From NCBI GenBank assembly GCA_936450465.1, contig OW388292.1, positions 12,543,756 to 12,607,755 of the forward strand: a stretch of DNA of 64,000 nt, written 5' to 3'. How positions within the stretch are numbered: the stretch's first letter is position 1; every line of letters begins with the position of its first letter. Position numbers and translations under genes: made by a program. Positions 21,939 to 34,814 of the stretch are shown here, in pieces. Under the pieces are notes generated by a model. That model was not told the origin of the DNA. It was given only the letters and a program-made list of their open reading frames with translations, and searched no databases. Source of the DNA: Gibbula magus (Eukaryota; Mollusca; Gastropoda; Trochida; Trochidae).

Positions 21939-23481
21939 TCTTGGAAGCTGAAATTGAGTGTGCAGACTCCTTGGCTTATGGGGATTCTAAATTGTAGATT
22001 TCATGACCTCGTCACCTCAAATGGGGTGACAGGGGTCACAACCCAAAAAACCTATTTTCATCTTCTTCTCCGGTTCCAAAAGGTCTAGAGAGCTGAAAAG
22101 TTGTGTGCAGACTCCTTGGTCAATAGGGATTCTAAACTGTAGATTTGGTGTCCCCGTGACCTCAAATGGGGTCACAGGGGTCACAACCCCAAAAACCTAT
22201 TTTCATCTTCTCCAGTTCCAAAAGGTCTAGAGAGCTGAAAAGTTGTGTGCAGACTCCTTGGTCAATGAGGATTCTAAATTGTAGATTTGGTGACCCCGTG
22301 ACCTCAAATTGGGTCACAGAAGTCACAATCCCAAAAACCAATTTTCATCTACTTCTCCAGTTCCAAAAGATCTAGAGAGCTGAAAAGTTCTATGCAGACT
22401 CCTTGGCTAATGGGGATTCTAAATTGTAGATTTGGTGACCCCATGACCCCAAATGGGGTCACTGGGGTCACAACCCCAAAAACCTATTTTCATCTACTTC
22501 TCCATTTCCAACAGATCTAGAGAGCTGAAAAGTTGAGTGCATACTCCTTGGCTAATGTGGATTCTAAATTGTAGATTTAGTGACCCCGTGACCTCAAATG
22601 GGGTCACAGGGGTCACAACCCCAAAAACCTATAGCTATTTTCATCTTCTTCTCCAGTTCCAAAAGGTCTAGAGATCTGAAAAGTTGTGTGTAGACTCCTT
22701 GGCTAATGGGAATTCTAAATTGTAGATTTGCTGACCCCATGACCCCAAATGAGGTCACAGAGGTCACAACCTTAAAAACCTATTTTCATATTCTTCTAAA
22801 GTTCCAAAATGTCTAGAGAGCTGAAATGTTGTGTACAGACTCCTTGGCTAATAGGGATTTTAAATAGTAGATTTCGTGACCCCGTGACCTCAATTGGGGT
22901 CACAGGGGTCACAACCTTAAAAACCTATTTTCATCTCCTTCTCCGGTGCCAAAGGGTCTAGAGAGCTGAAAAGTTGTGTGCGGTCTCCTCGGTCAATGGG
23001 GATACTAAATTGTAGATTTGGTGACCCTGTGACCTCAAATGGGGTCACAGGGGTCACAACCTTAAAAACCAATTTTAATTTTCTTCTCCAGTTCCAAAAG
23101 GTCTAGAGAGCTGAAAAGTTGTGTGCAGACTAATTGGCCAATGAGGATTCTAAATTGTAGATTTCGTGTTCCTTCGACCCCAAATATAGGTCACAGACGT
23201 CATGACCTGAAAAGCTATTTCATCTAGTGATTTTATGTGCTCTTTAAAGGGAGGTAATGTAAAGGAAACAACAGTAATGAATTAAATCTTCAAGTGTGAC
23301 TTTATTTGTAGGGGCTTTTATCCCTGGTCTCAAAGATAGGTCAGAGGGGTTAGGACCTTCAGACCTATTTCATTTTCTCCATTTAAAGTGCTTCCTAGGT
23401 GTTATACCTCTTGCCTAGAAATTGACATTTAAATTTGTTAATGTATATAAAGCCTGATGAGCTACAGAGCCCATGGCTCTA
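21800..23481 (+). mobile_element. Tandem-core (pearl-like) non-autonomous element, nine ~145-base units
   Basis: The element begins TTTAGCTCATCTGGCCTGAA and ends GATGAGCTACAGAGCCCATG, so its termini share TAGCTCATC/GATGAGCTA. The core is a tandem array whose units contain CAGTTCCAAAAGGTCTAGAG and CAAATGGGGTCACAGGGGTC; unit starts are near 21925, 22070, 22210, 22353, 22499, 22648, 22794, 22940 and 23085. The duplicated locus at 47885 lacks it and reads straight through GTTAGTTTCTTTTTTCACG, which marks it as an insertion. Elements with ~160-base tandem cores between fixed arms are known in bivalves. Confidence 0.85.
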
Positions 23482-24061
23482 TTTTTTCACGTGTTGCTGA
23501 AAGTCTGAAAGTCACAGCTCTCCCATAACAAGACAGCACATACTGCATCAATTAGTTTGGCCTTCAAATAGTTCAAATGAGCGGTATTATATTACAGTGA
23601 GTTCAAAATGGGTTTAACATGAATTGTCATGTTTTTATTTATTTAAAATGATTAAACGTCCGATTATACTTGCATTTGTTTTGTGAGTTGGATTGCAGTT
23701 TTCTATAAAAATCATATGTATTTGAGTTATGTTTCTGCTCAAAAAGTAAAACATGTTCTGCACCCAAGAGTGGTCACTCATAATAACAACACATATCACC
23801 ATGTGGGTAACTTCGAAGTTTTAAACATATTTTGAATTATGCTAGGAAACAAATTCATTAATATGTCGTCAAAACTTTAATAACCTTTGAGAAGTAGCCA
23901 TTAGAATGCACATCAACACCACATTGTTTTAAAAGTCATACACTTTCCAAGTTATGTTCCAGAAAAGATTTCTAGGGGGATAAAAAAAAACCTCAACATG
24001 TACAATTTGACGTTTTCTCACTCTCTCTCTTGTTCAATGTGTGGCGTAACGCATAGTCCAA

Positions 24062-24322
24062 CTAACTCAACCATTCATTTCGAATATTTCCACTGTTCAA
24101 ATTATGAATTAAGTGAAAAAAGGGAATGAACTTGGACCAACAGTAGCTATCGGTATAGTGAGTATGGCTCATTGTTTCAATAGTAAGGTTAGTGGCCTTC
24201 TGTAAAAACTGAAATGACAAGAAAACATCACCAGCAATGATCCAGAACCGAAATAGCGTTTGCAAATTTGCTGATATTAGATTGAATTGCAAGAAATAAC
24301 TAATAGTATGAATTATAGACAT
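24062..24322 (-). CDS. 86-codon open frame kept in both copies of duplication C
   Basis: The frame has the same start, stop and length as that at 48495-48755, with about half a dozen substitutions and no indel. It is rich in aromatic and hydrophobic residues (SIIHTISYFLQFNLISANLQ) with a central FLSFQFLQKATNLTIETM. I recognise no family. No good splice or promoter signal was seen, and substitution pattern was not measured, so it may be a chance frame. Confidence 0.2.
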   Translation of the reverse strand: MSIIHTISYFLQFNLISANLQTLFRFWIIAGDVFLSFQFLQKATNLTIETMSHTHYTDSYCWSKFIPFFHLIHNLNSGNIRNEWLS

Positions 24323-24950
24323 TGCAGATATTCACTACTTCTATATTCAGACTATAGGACTGGTCAGGGATAAACAATATCGATCAGTTTAAGAAGATAT
24401 TGCTTATTTTATAAGAAAGACAGTTCGTGCGTTTTTACATCTGCAACAAAGAACACATTTTATGTTAACAATAAGGTTATACAATCTGGCATTTGTTTGG
24501 TTGCATTTAAAGTAGTTTCTGCCAATTTCCGGTCTTAATGATACTGCTTGCAATGTTATGATCTGAGAGGCTATGTGCGTTTCAATGACTTTCTAGCGCA
24601 GTTTGGTTATAAATACTACTGTTTTATATTATTACTTTGATTCTATACTTGGATTTCTCTGATTTCATGGATTAGCTGTCAACACTGACAGCAAGCTCGC
24701 TTATACATCATTCTGACACTTAACAGTTCAAGATTTCTGGCGACTACCGGCATATTATGAAACATTAGTAGAGCTCTATTATTATATTTGTGACCTTATT
24801 ATATTCCTATTGTAACTCATTTGAAATTTGTATTGTTAATCTGATTTGAATAATGTTTAGGATCTGTTTTCATTTGCTTGTTTCCTCTCGGGACTTCATT
24901 ATCAAATTTGCTAACCGTACCAAATTGTTCAAAGTTCTGAAAAAAAAGTT

Positions 24951-27478
24951 ACAAATTCTTTTGGTTGGACTTGCATGCCTTTCTGATTCGATCGCTGAAC
25001 ATGTCTTACAAAACAGGCGAGTTATCTAATAGCCAAAAACAGGGTCTTATAACATGTATTCAAAAAAAAGATAAACCAAAGCAGTTTTTAAAAAACTGGA
25101 GACCTGTATCTCTTTTAAATCTATCGTATAAGATAGCATCACCCACAATTGCCAATCGAATGAAAAAAGTACTTCCAAAAATAATAAATGAAGACCAACG
25201 AGGTTTTCTGTCAAATAGATATATTGGGGAATGTACAAGGCAGATCTATGACATTATGGGATATGCAGAGTGCATGGAAATCCCAGGTCTACTACTACTT
25301 ATAGATTTCGAAAAAGCTTTTGACTCTGTCGATTGGACATTTATCCAAAAAGGTTCTTGACTTTTTCAACTTTGGCATAACAGTTAAAAATTGGATATGC
25401 ACATTTTATAGAAATATCAATTCAAGTGTACTCGTTAATGGTTTCTCATCAGGTTTCTTCGAAATCACACGTGGATGCAGTCAAGGAGATCCACTTTCGC
25501 CGTACTTATTTATTCTTTGTGCTGAAATATCAAGCATTATGATTCGTAATAACAAAAAAATTAAAGGAATCAAAATAGGTGACAGTGAATATTTGATTAC
25601 TTAGTTTGCAGACGATACCTCTTTAACACTAGATGGGACTGAAGCATGCCTTCAAGCAACATTACGAACATTAACAGAATACGCCTCCTTTTCAGGTCTT
25701 AAAATTAATACAAGCAAAACCCAAGTTATCTGGATAGGTTCTTTAAAGCACTCAAAAAAGACAATATGCAAAGATTACAAACTTGATTGGTTTAGAACAG
25801 ATTTTACTATCCTTGGCATAACTTTCACACATAACTTGGCAGAAATGGTAGAGAGAAACTATAAAGATAAACTAAAACAAATTAGGACAACGATGAACCA
25901 GTGGCTTGGAAGAGATCTTACCCCACTTGGTAGAACAACAGTTTTGAAAAGTCTTATTCTACCTAAACTTAATCATATCTTTACAACACTTTCAAACCCA
26001 AGTGAAAATATATTAAAAGAGCTCGAAAAGCTAGCATTTAGTTTCATTTGGAAAGGTAAACCTGATAAAATTAAACGTACAATAATAACTAGAAGCTTCA
26101 AAGAGGGTGGGATTAGAGTTCCAGATATAAGAAATACAATCATTTCGCAAAAGATAAGTTGGGTTAAAAGGCTCTTCGATTCTGAAAGTAACTCAAAATT
26201 AAAGAAACTTTTCTATATTAACATATCGCCAATGCACAGAGATTTTTATCAATACACTGAATCATCCCTCATTGAGAAAGTCTGTACTCCAAGAACAAAC
26301 GATTTTTGGAAAGATGTTTTAAAGGCATGGGGATGCTTTAACAAACAAATGGGGAATACCGTCAACACTCAATCTGACATCTATTCCAACCAATATGGAA
26401 TAACGACAGTGTTAGAATAAACAACAAGTTTATAAATAATAAGAATATGTCAAAATCTGGTATTTACCTGATAAATGATATAATCAAAAATGACGGTAAA
26501 TTTCTAAATTACCTAGAAATGACTGGAATATACAAATGCAAGACAAATTTCCTAGAATATACTGGCATTACCCAGGCAATCAAAGCATATTTTTTGAAAT
26601 ACAAAATCAAAATAGAAAAAAAACTAGAATTGCCACTTGTCCCATACTTTATTGAAAATATAGCTACTAAGAAAAAGGGATGTCGGAGCTTTTATGATAT
26701 ATTACAAAAGACAGAAAACACTATGACAGAATGCAAGTTCAGAAAAAAGTGGGAATTAGATCTTGAATGTTCAATTAATGAAAGCGAATGGAATAACATA
26801 AATGAAATACCCTTAATGTCTAATCTAAATTCCAAAACAAAATGGTTTCAATATTCCATACTTCATAGAATTTTGCCGACAAATGATCTTCTGCAAAAGA
26901 TGAAATTAAAAGATGAAAATAAATGCAGTTTTTGTAATAAAGAGAAAGAAACCACAGTTCATCTATTTTTTGATTGTCAAATTGTTAAAAACTTATGGAA
27001 CAAAGTTAAAGAATGGATAGAGACGTACACTGAAGGGAACATATAGTTTTCCAAACGAAACATTTTTCTTGGATACCCCGAATACAGAAACAGGGTATTG
27101 AACATGATAATTACAAATGTGAAATACACCATTTTCAAAGCAAAACAATTTGGTTTGAAACCAAGCTTCACATACATTCAAAACGATCTGAAGAAAATAT
27201 ATAACATTGATAAATACAACTGTTATTCGAATTGCAACTACTCAAAATATATGAAATTTTGGTCATCCTGCCATTTACTATTCAAAGACTAATCACTTCT
27301 TCTTTAGATGCCTTTGTTACCATTGTAATTGAAAACTTGATACAACCTGAACATACTTGCATGTATGCAAAATTCGCCTATATGTAAATGTTGCTGTGTA
27401 AAATATCACTTCTTTGTAGTTTGAACCTAAATGTATATGTACCTCAAAAAGAAATAAAATAATAAAAAAAAGAAGAAA
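24951..27478 (+). pseudogene. L1-like LINE ORF2, second (mirror) copy, defective
   Basis: This is the same element as on the left but starting ~355 bases later. It keeps the 31 bases missing from the left copy, so the catalytic region reads FADDTSLTLDGTEACLQATL. However, the codon before FADD is TAG where the left copy has CAG. An extra A in an A run near 25350 shifts the frame after LIDFEKAFDSVDWTFIQK. It shares with the left copy the frameshift near SDIYSNQYG and the stop before FSKRNIFLGY, so those defects predate the duplication. The A-rich 3' tail ends near 27478. Confidence 0.85.
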
Positions 27479-28604
27479 TTGACTAAAAACCTAAAATACA
27501 TTCAACATGTGATGATTGTCCCACCTATTAAGTTTCATTGACTAATTCTTCAAACCACATTCTGCAAAGATAGCATGGAAATGACCAAAAATAGAATTTC
27601 AAAGAAGTTGAAACGCTCAAAACGGCATATGTTTTCATAATTGTTCCACATATCAGGTTCTTGTCGAGAACGAAAATATAAGCGGGTACGCTTTGTTGAA
27701 TCTGACCAGCGTCCCCCCGTTGTATTGACACATTCTTTATTGCAGTAGAGAATACACTAAGGACAGGTAGTATGATTTTAACTGCTTCGGTAGTCCTGGG
27801 TCATCCAAGGCTGAATGGTACTCTAGGCATACCTCTCGGACTTTTCATCAAGACAAACTGCACAACGATAGCCTGCCCGTTATTGATGTAAGCAGATGAG
27901 ATTGCTCCGTCGATTGGTCATACGGCCAAATAAAAGACTTACATCATTTTACTGTATCGTTAAAGAATTCTGAGTAATGTCTTAAATCACACTTTGGAGT
28001 TTAGGCCGATCAGATCTCTGATCGTTAGTTTACCAGATTATACGTTGAGAAACTTGTTTGAACTCGACTCAAACCTTTTCATTGGTTAAAGTCGTTTTTA
28101 TGAGGTTTTCATTCATGACTTTGAGGAGGAACGAGATTATCAGTGCTTAAATCTGAAATTTTAATTAATAGGGGCGCTAGACGATAACAAGTACATTGAG
28201 TTGTCGATCACTGTAGGTCAATCCTAAATAGGTGTAAGTTGCTAGCTAGGGTCAGTTCTATGTATTTATAAATTCTTTATCGCAAAAAAAGAAACCACAA
28301 ATAACAGGTTCTACGATTTTCAACTGTCATGCTGAGGTCATCATTCCTTACCCAGAGCTGAATGTTCCGATACTCTTGGCATACTCCTCGGACTTTTTAT
28401 TGGGAATAGCTGTATTAAAAAGCCCACCCATCATTGATGAGAGTGCTTCGTCGCTTGGTCTTACGACCCAATAAATCGTCAAAAAATGGATTGGATGATC
28501 AGCCAATCAAATTGTTTCCGTCATATCGAATCAAGCCTTTGATTGGTGTATGCATATACAAGACTCCAATTATCCGCCACGAGTACGAATTTGATGATGA
28601 AAAA

Positions 28605-28980
28605 TCCAAGACAGACAAATATTTTATTTAAGTCTCACCTCTTAGCATTACAAACATATATACAGGTAAAACATAGGTTAAGAGTCACCCATTGAGGGTT
28701 ATGAGAGACTAAAACAAAAATAAACATAGGCTAAATACAATAAAGTGTAAAACATGTTAAAAGGTACCATATATTAAACTTTATATAAAACAAATTTGCG
28801 ACTTTCTAAAATAAGTCTGCAGGTTTTGGCAACAATAAATACCACATCAGGACTGGACATTACGAAGCTAAACTTTTCGTAATCATTAAAAGTACTAAAA
28901 TCTTGACATATTTCAACACTTGGATAAAAGCTCTCGTCTAAGATCTGTATATTGTGGACAATACAATAAAAACATGGCAA
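28605..28980 (-). mobile_element. LINE 3' end fragment, mirror copy
   Basis: This is the reverse-complement counterpart of 16577-16955. It encodes the same 68-codon C-terminal frame and has the same GAGGTGAGACTTAAATAAAA tail. It retains no other part of the element. Confidence 0.65.
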
Positions 28981-29636
28981 GGGGTGATATGTGTTGAGAA
29001 ACAGTCAGCCCGAGGTGACCGAGGATACGATTCCGTGTAGGTGAGAGTGTATCGAAAAATACCCAAAAGTGTTCCGCGTGGGGCTCTTACGAGGCGCCGC
29101 CGAGTAAGGCTTCAAGGGGACAACTGTAGGGTATCATGTGATACACGAGGGAAAGTATAGGTATATCTCTCTTATACCCGACTCGAACCGACCCGACTCG
29201 ACTTACGGTCGAAAGTAATTGGATACTATTTTCATAATATTAACAAATACAGCTGTAAACAAGCTTGTGTATGAAATGGACAACTCAAATACGGCCTCAT
29301 CTGTAACAACTCCCGGGTACACTCAGCCCATGCTCGTTGTATGGCTACCCATGTTCGGGGCTCGAAATCTAATTGATATGGCCCAATGACGGTATTGTCA
29401 ACGCAGAAGCTGGTGCATCTCGCTGAAATGTACAGCCAACGCCAAAAACTACAGGGCAAATGTCAACATGGCCAAAGTTAGAGAAAACAGAAGCAAGTTT
29501 CAGTATGTTAAGATATTTTGCACCCAAATTTAAAAAACATTCTTATATAAAAAGAAATACAGAAATTTGTGATATTATATCACGCATTATTAGAACTTTA
29601 TTCATTTGGTCATGATAACATGTACAAAGTTTAACT

Positions 29637-29703
29637 GGCCTCGTGGTCTAACGGTTAGTTCGTTCGGCCAGAAAGCAACAAGACACAGGTTCGATCCCAG
29701 GTT
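29637..29703 (+). repeat. tRNA-like sequence (SINE head), right copy
   Basis: It reads GGCCTCGTGGTCTAACGGTT (A box) through GGTTCGATCCC (B box). Compared with the left copy, the changes cluster in about 35 bases (AATGG to AACGG, TTGG to TTCG, CATAA to CAGAA). Confidence 0.55.
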
Positions 29704-30450
29704 TCAAATGAAACATTTGTTAATGTCTCATATGTTCATATATAATCTGACATTTTATAAAGAAGCATCACTTTACAATTTGAAAATTTAGAATATTGAC
29801 TCCATTGAATTCACAGTTGTTAAAAAGTGTAGGTATATTAGAAAAGTGTAGGTATATCAGAAGATCAACCTACAATTGTAACAAAAGCAACATAGCAACG
29901 AGACCGGAAGTGGGGTATAAATTCTTACATTCTAATGAAAGACTGAAAGTCTAGAAACGTTGAAATCATTGAAAAAGAGGATCTGACAATGAATAGAATT
30001 TGTTCTCTTTCTTTACCCCAGAAAGATTTTAAAACGCCTCTCAATTTTGTCAAGTCCTAACCATATGTACTCATACAGTTTAATGCTTTATTTTCCATTT
30101 ACCAGATCATTTGCGACTCTCATCATTAAATACACTGGTGAATGTTCCGACTACTATGCACCGCGCTTCCATTGTAGATCCTTGTATCCTAATCAAGTAC
30201 TGATAGTTCTGTAACGAAGCAATCATTGCAAAAGGAGAATTTTTAAATTGATAGAACTTGCTTCTTTCTTTATCTCAGTGAGTTTTTAAAACATCTCTCA
30301 ATTGTGTCAGGTTCGACTCCATACAAACAATGCAATTTTTACATTTACACCATGAATTTGCGCACCTTACCTTTGAAAACAGTGGTAAATGCTCCCATCT
30401 TCTACTTTAAATTTTGTTCAAGGATCCAGTTATGTGACCAAATTACTTAC

Positions 30451-30541
30451 CCGTCTGTAGATGTAGGAGCTGTGATCGTGAGTTACAACCCACTTGTACT
30501 CATCCTTGTCCAGATGCTTGTAGCAGTGATATGCATCAGTA
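30451..30541 (-). CDS. Possible exon, mirror copy
   Basis: This is the counterpart of 15028-15118, with the donor ACTTAC on the plus strand at 30445-30450 preserved. The peptide is unchanged. Confidence is low for the same reasons as for the left copy. Confidence 0.25.
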
Positions 30542-31216
30542 CTGCATCACCACCGACTACTGAATTGAACCGTTCTTTATATGATCGGAAAATGAAGACC
30601 ATTTCAATTAAAATAATTTGATTTGTTGGAAGTGCTGTGGACAATCGATGTACATTTGTAATAAACAAATGTTGAAAAAGATAAATCCGTTGAGTTTATA
30701 ATCGTTTTAAAACAGCAGAGTTGACTGAGTGCTATGGTGGATGAACTGCCTTGCCCAGAGGTACAAAACCACAAAAGATCACAAAAGTGACCCAGGTGTT
30801 TGGCGAGAGAGGCCAACATGCTAAACACTACACCACCTTTCTCCACATTAACTCGTTATAAATGCTTAACTTGACAATTCTGTTCAACACAATGAACTGT
30901 AAAGTTAATCATTAAAACATAGAATTGTTGTATAAATAGGATACATGAGACGTCTGAAAAGTGACATGAAATGGGATGCTAGTTTAATATCCTATAAATG
31001 TGGACAGTTATTAATCCATGGTGATGACGTCACTCTATTGTGTTAACAGTGGATTATTCTTAAGAATCTACTGGTCATTGACCAATCCAGTCAGGAGGGA
31101 TGTCAGGTTTTGATATTTTCGAAATGGCTTACCAAGTAATTTGTTCAAGAATGATGTATTTTGTCTCTGTATTAGAATCTTAAAATATCTCAGATATGAT
31201 AAATTAATTTTGTAAT

Positions 31217-31298
31217 GTATGACCCGGGAATCGAACATGTAACCCTTCGTCTGTTACGCAGCGCCTTAATCCATTAGGCTAATCCGAAAGGCCTGCCG
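31217..31298 (-). repeat. tRNA-like sequence, mirror copy of 14272-14352
   Basis: A box and B box are preserved on the minus strand and essentially identical to the left copy. It is probably a SINE head rather than an active tRNA gene. Confidence 0.5.
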
Positions 31299-32903
31299 AT
31301 AATCATTTGATTGTTTGTCATTAAGATCCCTGAATTCTCAACAAGACTGGTAAAGTGTGAAATGCATGGGGATGGTGTTGAAACACTTGAAATACAGGAG
31401 TTTGGCTGTCAGTCAAATCGCTTTGCACGTGCGTGGAAGAATCCATTCCATAAGGGTCGAAGCTACGTGTGCCATATCCGATGAATGGGCATCGATATTT
31501 GCAAAATAAATTTTGTTGGGTTACATAATTGAAATGTATTGTTAAATGCTAGATAATCACATATGCCTGTTTCGTGACGTCATACATGGATTAAGATTGA
31601 GAATGCATTCTGAGCCGTGGCTTCGTTAACATTTTTTATTTTTAACGAATCCACGGCTCCTCATGCATTCTCAATTACATAAATCAACTAGATAAGCGTT
31701 TGCGGGGCACCGCAAAATCAGAGCAGCTCCAAAACTTAGGGTCTCACCTTCCCCTGTTCCGCCTTCTCGTCAGCATCAATAAAATGGGAATTCTTTTAGA
31801 CAAAAGTTTGTTCATTATTCGAGTTATTACTAATCATCACTGGGGTCACTTTTCACAAGTGTGTTCTTAAAACTTATTTCTTCTTTCAAAATTTGATCAA
31901 AGGATTAACGTGGCCTTAACCAATATCTCATGACCTTGACCTTTGACCTTCAAGGTCACACCATCAATGATCACTTTTCATCGTGTATAATAATCATGCA
32001 ATGACTCAAAGTGTTATTAGTTTAAATACGGCATATTCACAAAAGCATGCTTAAGTTTTGACCTCACTGTGACCTTGACCGTTGACAGATTTTAGCGAAA
32101 ACGTTTTCAAATCTTGGTGTTTCTCCGTAGTTTATATATACCAAATAAGAGCCTAATAGCACTAACAAAGTTTGAAGTTATCATCTTTACAAGGATTGTT
32201 GTAGTGATTTCAGAACTCATGACCTTGACCTTTGACCTTGAATGTGAACATGTCAAAATCATTCACCAGGTTATAAAAAAGAAATTAAGCTATCTATATG
32301 AGGTGTTAATATCTTCATGGAAAACAAGTTACTTAGTGATTTCAGAACTGGTCAGCATGACCATATCTCGTGACCTTGACCTTTAAAATTCAAGGTCACA
32401 CAATCAGTGATCACTTTTCATTGTGTATAACAATCATGTAATGATTCAAAGTGTTAATAGTTGAAATAAGACATTTTCGAAAAGCATGCTGAGGTTGTGA
32501 CCTCGCTATGAGCTTGACCTTTGCAATTGTTAGCGAAAACCTTTTCAAATCTTGGCCTTTCGTCGGCGATGGAAACTGCACAAAAACTGATAGCAGCTCC
32601 GACTTAGTCGGAGCTGCTAATAACCCGTTCACAACAACATACATTATTTTGGAAGTCACAATGGTACACGTTTCAATGTTTCTACGAGTCATTCACCATT
32701 GCAATACGAGAACTATGACAAGGAATATTATAACGTCGTGCATTATTTTCCAATAGCATACCGGAGTCGATGCTACTTTGACAATAATGAACATTGTTTA
32801 GCGAAACCGGGAGACTAACAGACAGACAGGAACAGAGAAAGATAAGTGAGGTGGAAGGATCTTGGTAGATATGTAGATTTACCACTCTTCCTTCCTTGGG
32901 CAT

Positions 32904-33735
32904 CAAAGCAGGTGACGTATATTTTATATATACTTGACCTAACATTATGTTATCTAACTATAGTGATATAGTGCCTCTGGATGATACACAGAAAAATATC
33001 TAATAGCTACGTCCTCTTCGTCCAGTTATACAACGACGATCACTATGTGCATTAACTGTTTGCAGTGCAATACTGTGGGCCCGGCAAGCATAATCAATAG
33101 GACTGCAGACTGCATCAGACAATGACTCAGTGTACACACTCTGATAACGTTACAGTCCTCAAATGGTTAAGCGTGAATCACGAATCATTTGCCTTTAGAC
33201 CGTTATGATAGAACATGAATTTGAACGTTAACATCAAGAGACAAACACATAGTCACATAAAATTCATTGAAACTGCAATAGTTGCAAACACATGGTCACA
33301 TATGTATTTTAAGATGAGCGTGATTGAATTATTTTAGTCCAAATTCAACATTAATGACTGCATATTTCCCACATAAGGTGATACATTTTATAATTTCACA
33401 TATCCCCTTCTTGAATGCACCCCTTCAATTTAAAATGCCCTAGCCGTTGGCTGGGTCTTTCTGTTTTGTAAACGTACTTCGAATATATTTGATATAAATT
33501 AAATCAATAAACTGTTTCAATTTTCTCGGATTACGTATTCTCTATTTATCAGCAGATGTATAACTTGTTTAAACAAAATGAAATAGTTTACATCGAGGAT
33601 CACATATCGAAATAGGAAATGATTGTACATCTAAACTATGATCACACATTATTTGAGGAAATGTTTATTTGATGTTTCTGTTTCTAAAACTAGCATTGGA
33701 ATGATCACCTTTAAAATATGTGTCGCGGTTTGCAC
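32904..33735. other. No recognised feature
   Basis: This is the sequence outside the outer end of the giant palindrome. No open frame, RNA gene or repeat shared with the rest of the window was seen. Confidence 0.5.
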
Positions 33736-33739
33736 AACT

Positions 33740-34260
33740 AACCTTGACTACAACCAGTAAAATATGAACTACTTCGAGCCAAGAACGTGTTGGCAATGAT
33801 GGAACACGATCGGAACAATATTTCATCAAATATGATCAGTGTGAATACAATATTAAAGAAAAAAGAAACCTTAATGAAAACTATTTCGATTAGTTAAATG
33901 GTAATGATGATCTAGGTGGACATCGCTTTGGGCATGTTCTCTTGTTAACAGCGATAGGGACGTAGTGAAGGCTTCTTCTGTATGTACAACCAAAACCTCG
34001 ATCATAAATAAGAGTATTACTCACTGACAAGGCATATTAAGAAAGAAATAAGTAGGCAATTAGAGCGTTACCTATATAACAGCTTCAAACAATAAAAAAA
34101 GTCTGCAGTCAACAAGTGTTATACCGTTCTGTAGTGCGTGTTTAATCAGATAATGGGTATTTCTGTTGTCTTATGTTATACCTATTGTAAATACATATAC
34201 GGTTTCAAGTAGGTTCTGACATGTAAAGTGGAGGACTCACTTACATATAATATCCACATT
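33740..34260 (+). repeat. Dispersed old repeat module, copy near 34 kb
   Basis: GGAACACGATCGGAACAATATT, then AAACTATTTCGATTAGTT and later AAGTAGGTTCTGACATGTA follow in the same order at 58735-59150. The match is patchy, which indicates an old duplication. No coding frame was seen. Confidence 0.5.
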
Positions 34261-34606
34261 AGATAAATCACAACGGATAGCAAAGGTATTGTGTGAATAT
34301 TTTCATCTTTATCGTGTCAGTGTTGAAACGTGTTTTATATAGTTAAACTGTATGTTAACCCTATGAGAAATTTCAAAAGTAGAAAAAGGCAATACGATCG
34401 GTAGGGTTGGAATATTCATTGTAATCAATGAGAAAAGCAAAAGTAGAAGCTTGAGTTAGTCACTCAAACTTAATAATATATAACAATAACAAATTACATT
34501 TTCAATGCAGTGCGATTATGACCTTATTACTGCTGAAGTTATGTATGAACGCTATTTTCATTGAAACATCAGACGATTCATTATTCAATATTCGATAAAA
34601 AGCAAT

Positions 34607-34676
34607 GCTCTGAGAGCACAATAACCCCGGCTTCCTTATCCTCCAAATAAGCAGTTTAAATGTAAGGGTAATTTAA
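34607..34676 (+). repeat. Isolated end of the element family at 36949-37460
   Basis: GAGCACAATAACCCCGGCTT and the following TCCTCCAAATAAGCAGTTTA match 36949-37019 closely and then stop. This is a fragment only. Confidence 0.65.
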
Positions 34677-34814
34677 GAAAGATTAGATCTAATCATCTCA
34701 ATCTGCATTAGTTTCTTTATTTTAACCTTGCAACCATGCCACGTGTAATTATACATAATGATGGTCAGTTGGTGCATTAATCATGTTGGTGGTGATGGCA
34801 ATACAGAACAAGCA

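Larger units (their letters stand above)
21194..24505 (+). repeat. Segmental duplication C, degraded copy (partner 44738-48936)
   Basis: From GTTGTAATACACAATACAAG the sequence follows 44738-45090, then jumps to match 47626-48936. About 2.5 kb of the partner is therefore missing here (junction near 21535-21545). It is interrupted by the element at 21800-23481, for which the partner is the empty site. Homology ends near 24505 at ATTTGTTTGGTTGC. Confidence 0.8.
20574..24950. other. Spacer of the giant palindrome
   Basis: This is the unpaired middle between the 8-kb arms. It holds 355 bases of L1 sequence found only on the left side, a rearranged SLATT-like exon, and a diverged copy of 44.7-48.9 kb interrupted by a tandem-core element. 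It joins the right arm inside L1 sequence at 24951. Confidence 0.8.
24951..32903 (-). repeat. Giant palindrome, right arm (pairs with 12522-20573)
   Basis: This is the reverse complement of the left arm, from ACAAATTCTTTTGGTTGGAC inside the L1 to CTTCCTTGGGCAT. It differs by small indels, for example a 15-base insertion near 29944 and one extra A near 25350, and by scattered substitutions. It contains mirror images of every left-arm feature: L1 ORF2, LINE 3' end, two tRNA-like heads, hairpin and half-site repeats. Confidence 0.9.

Noticed and set aside
12522..32903. The palindrome as a simple long-read foldback artefact
   Set aside because: A 4.4-kb spacer, internal indels, reciprocal lesions in the two L1 copies and several substitutions argue for two real, diverged copies. 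An assembly problem cannot be excluded without reads.
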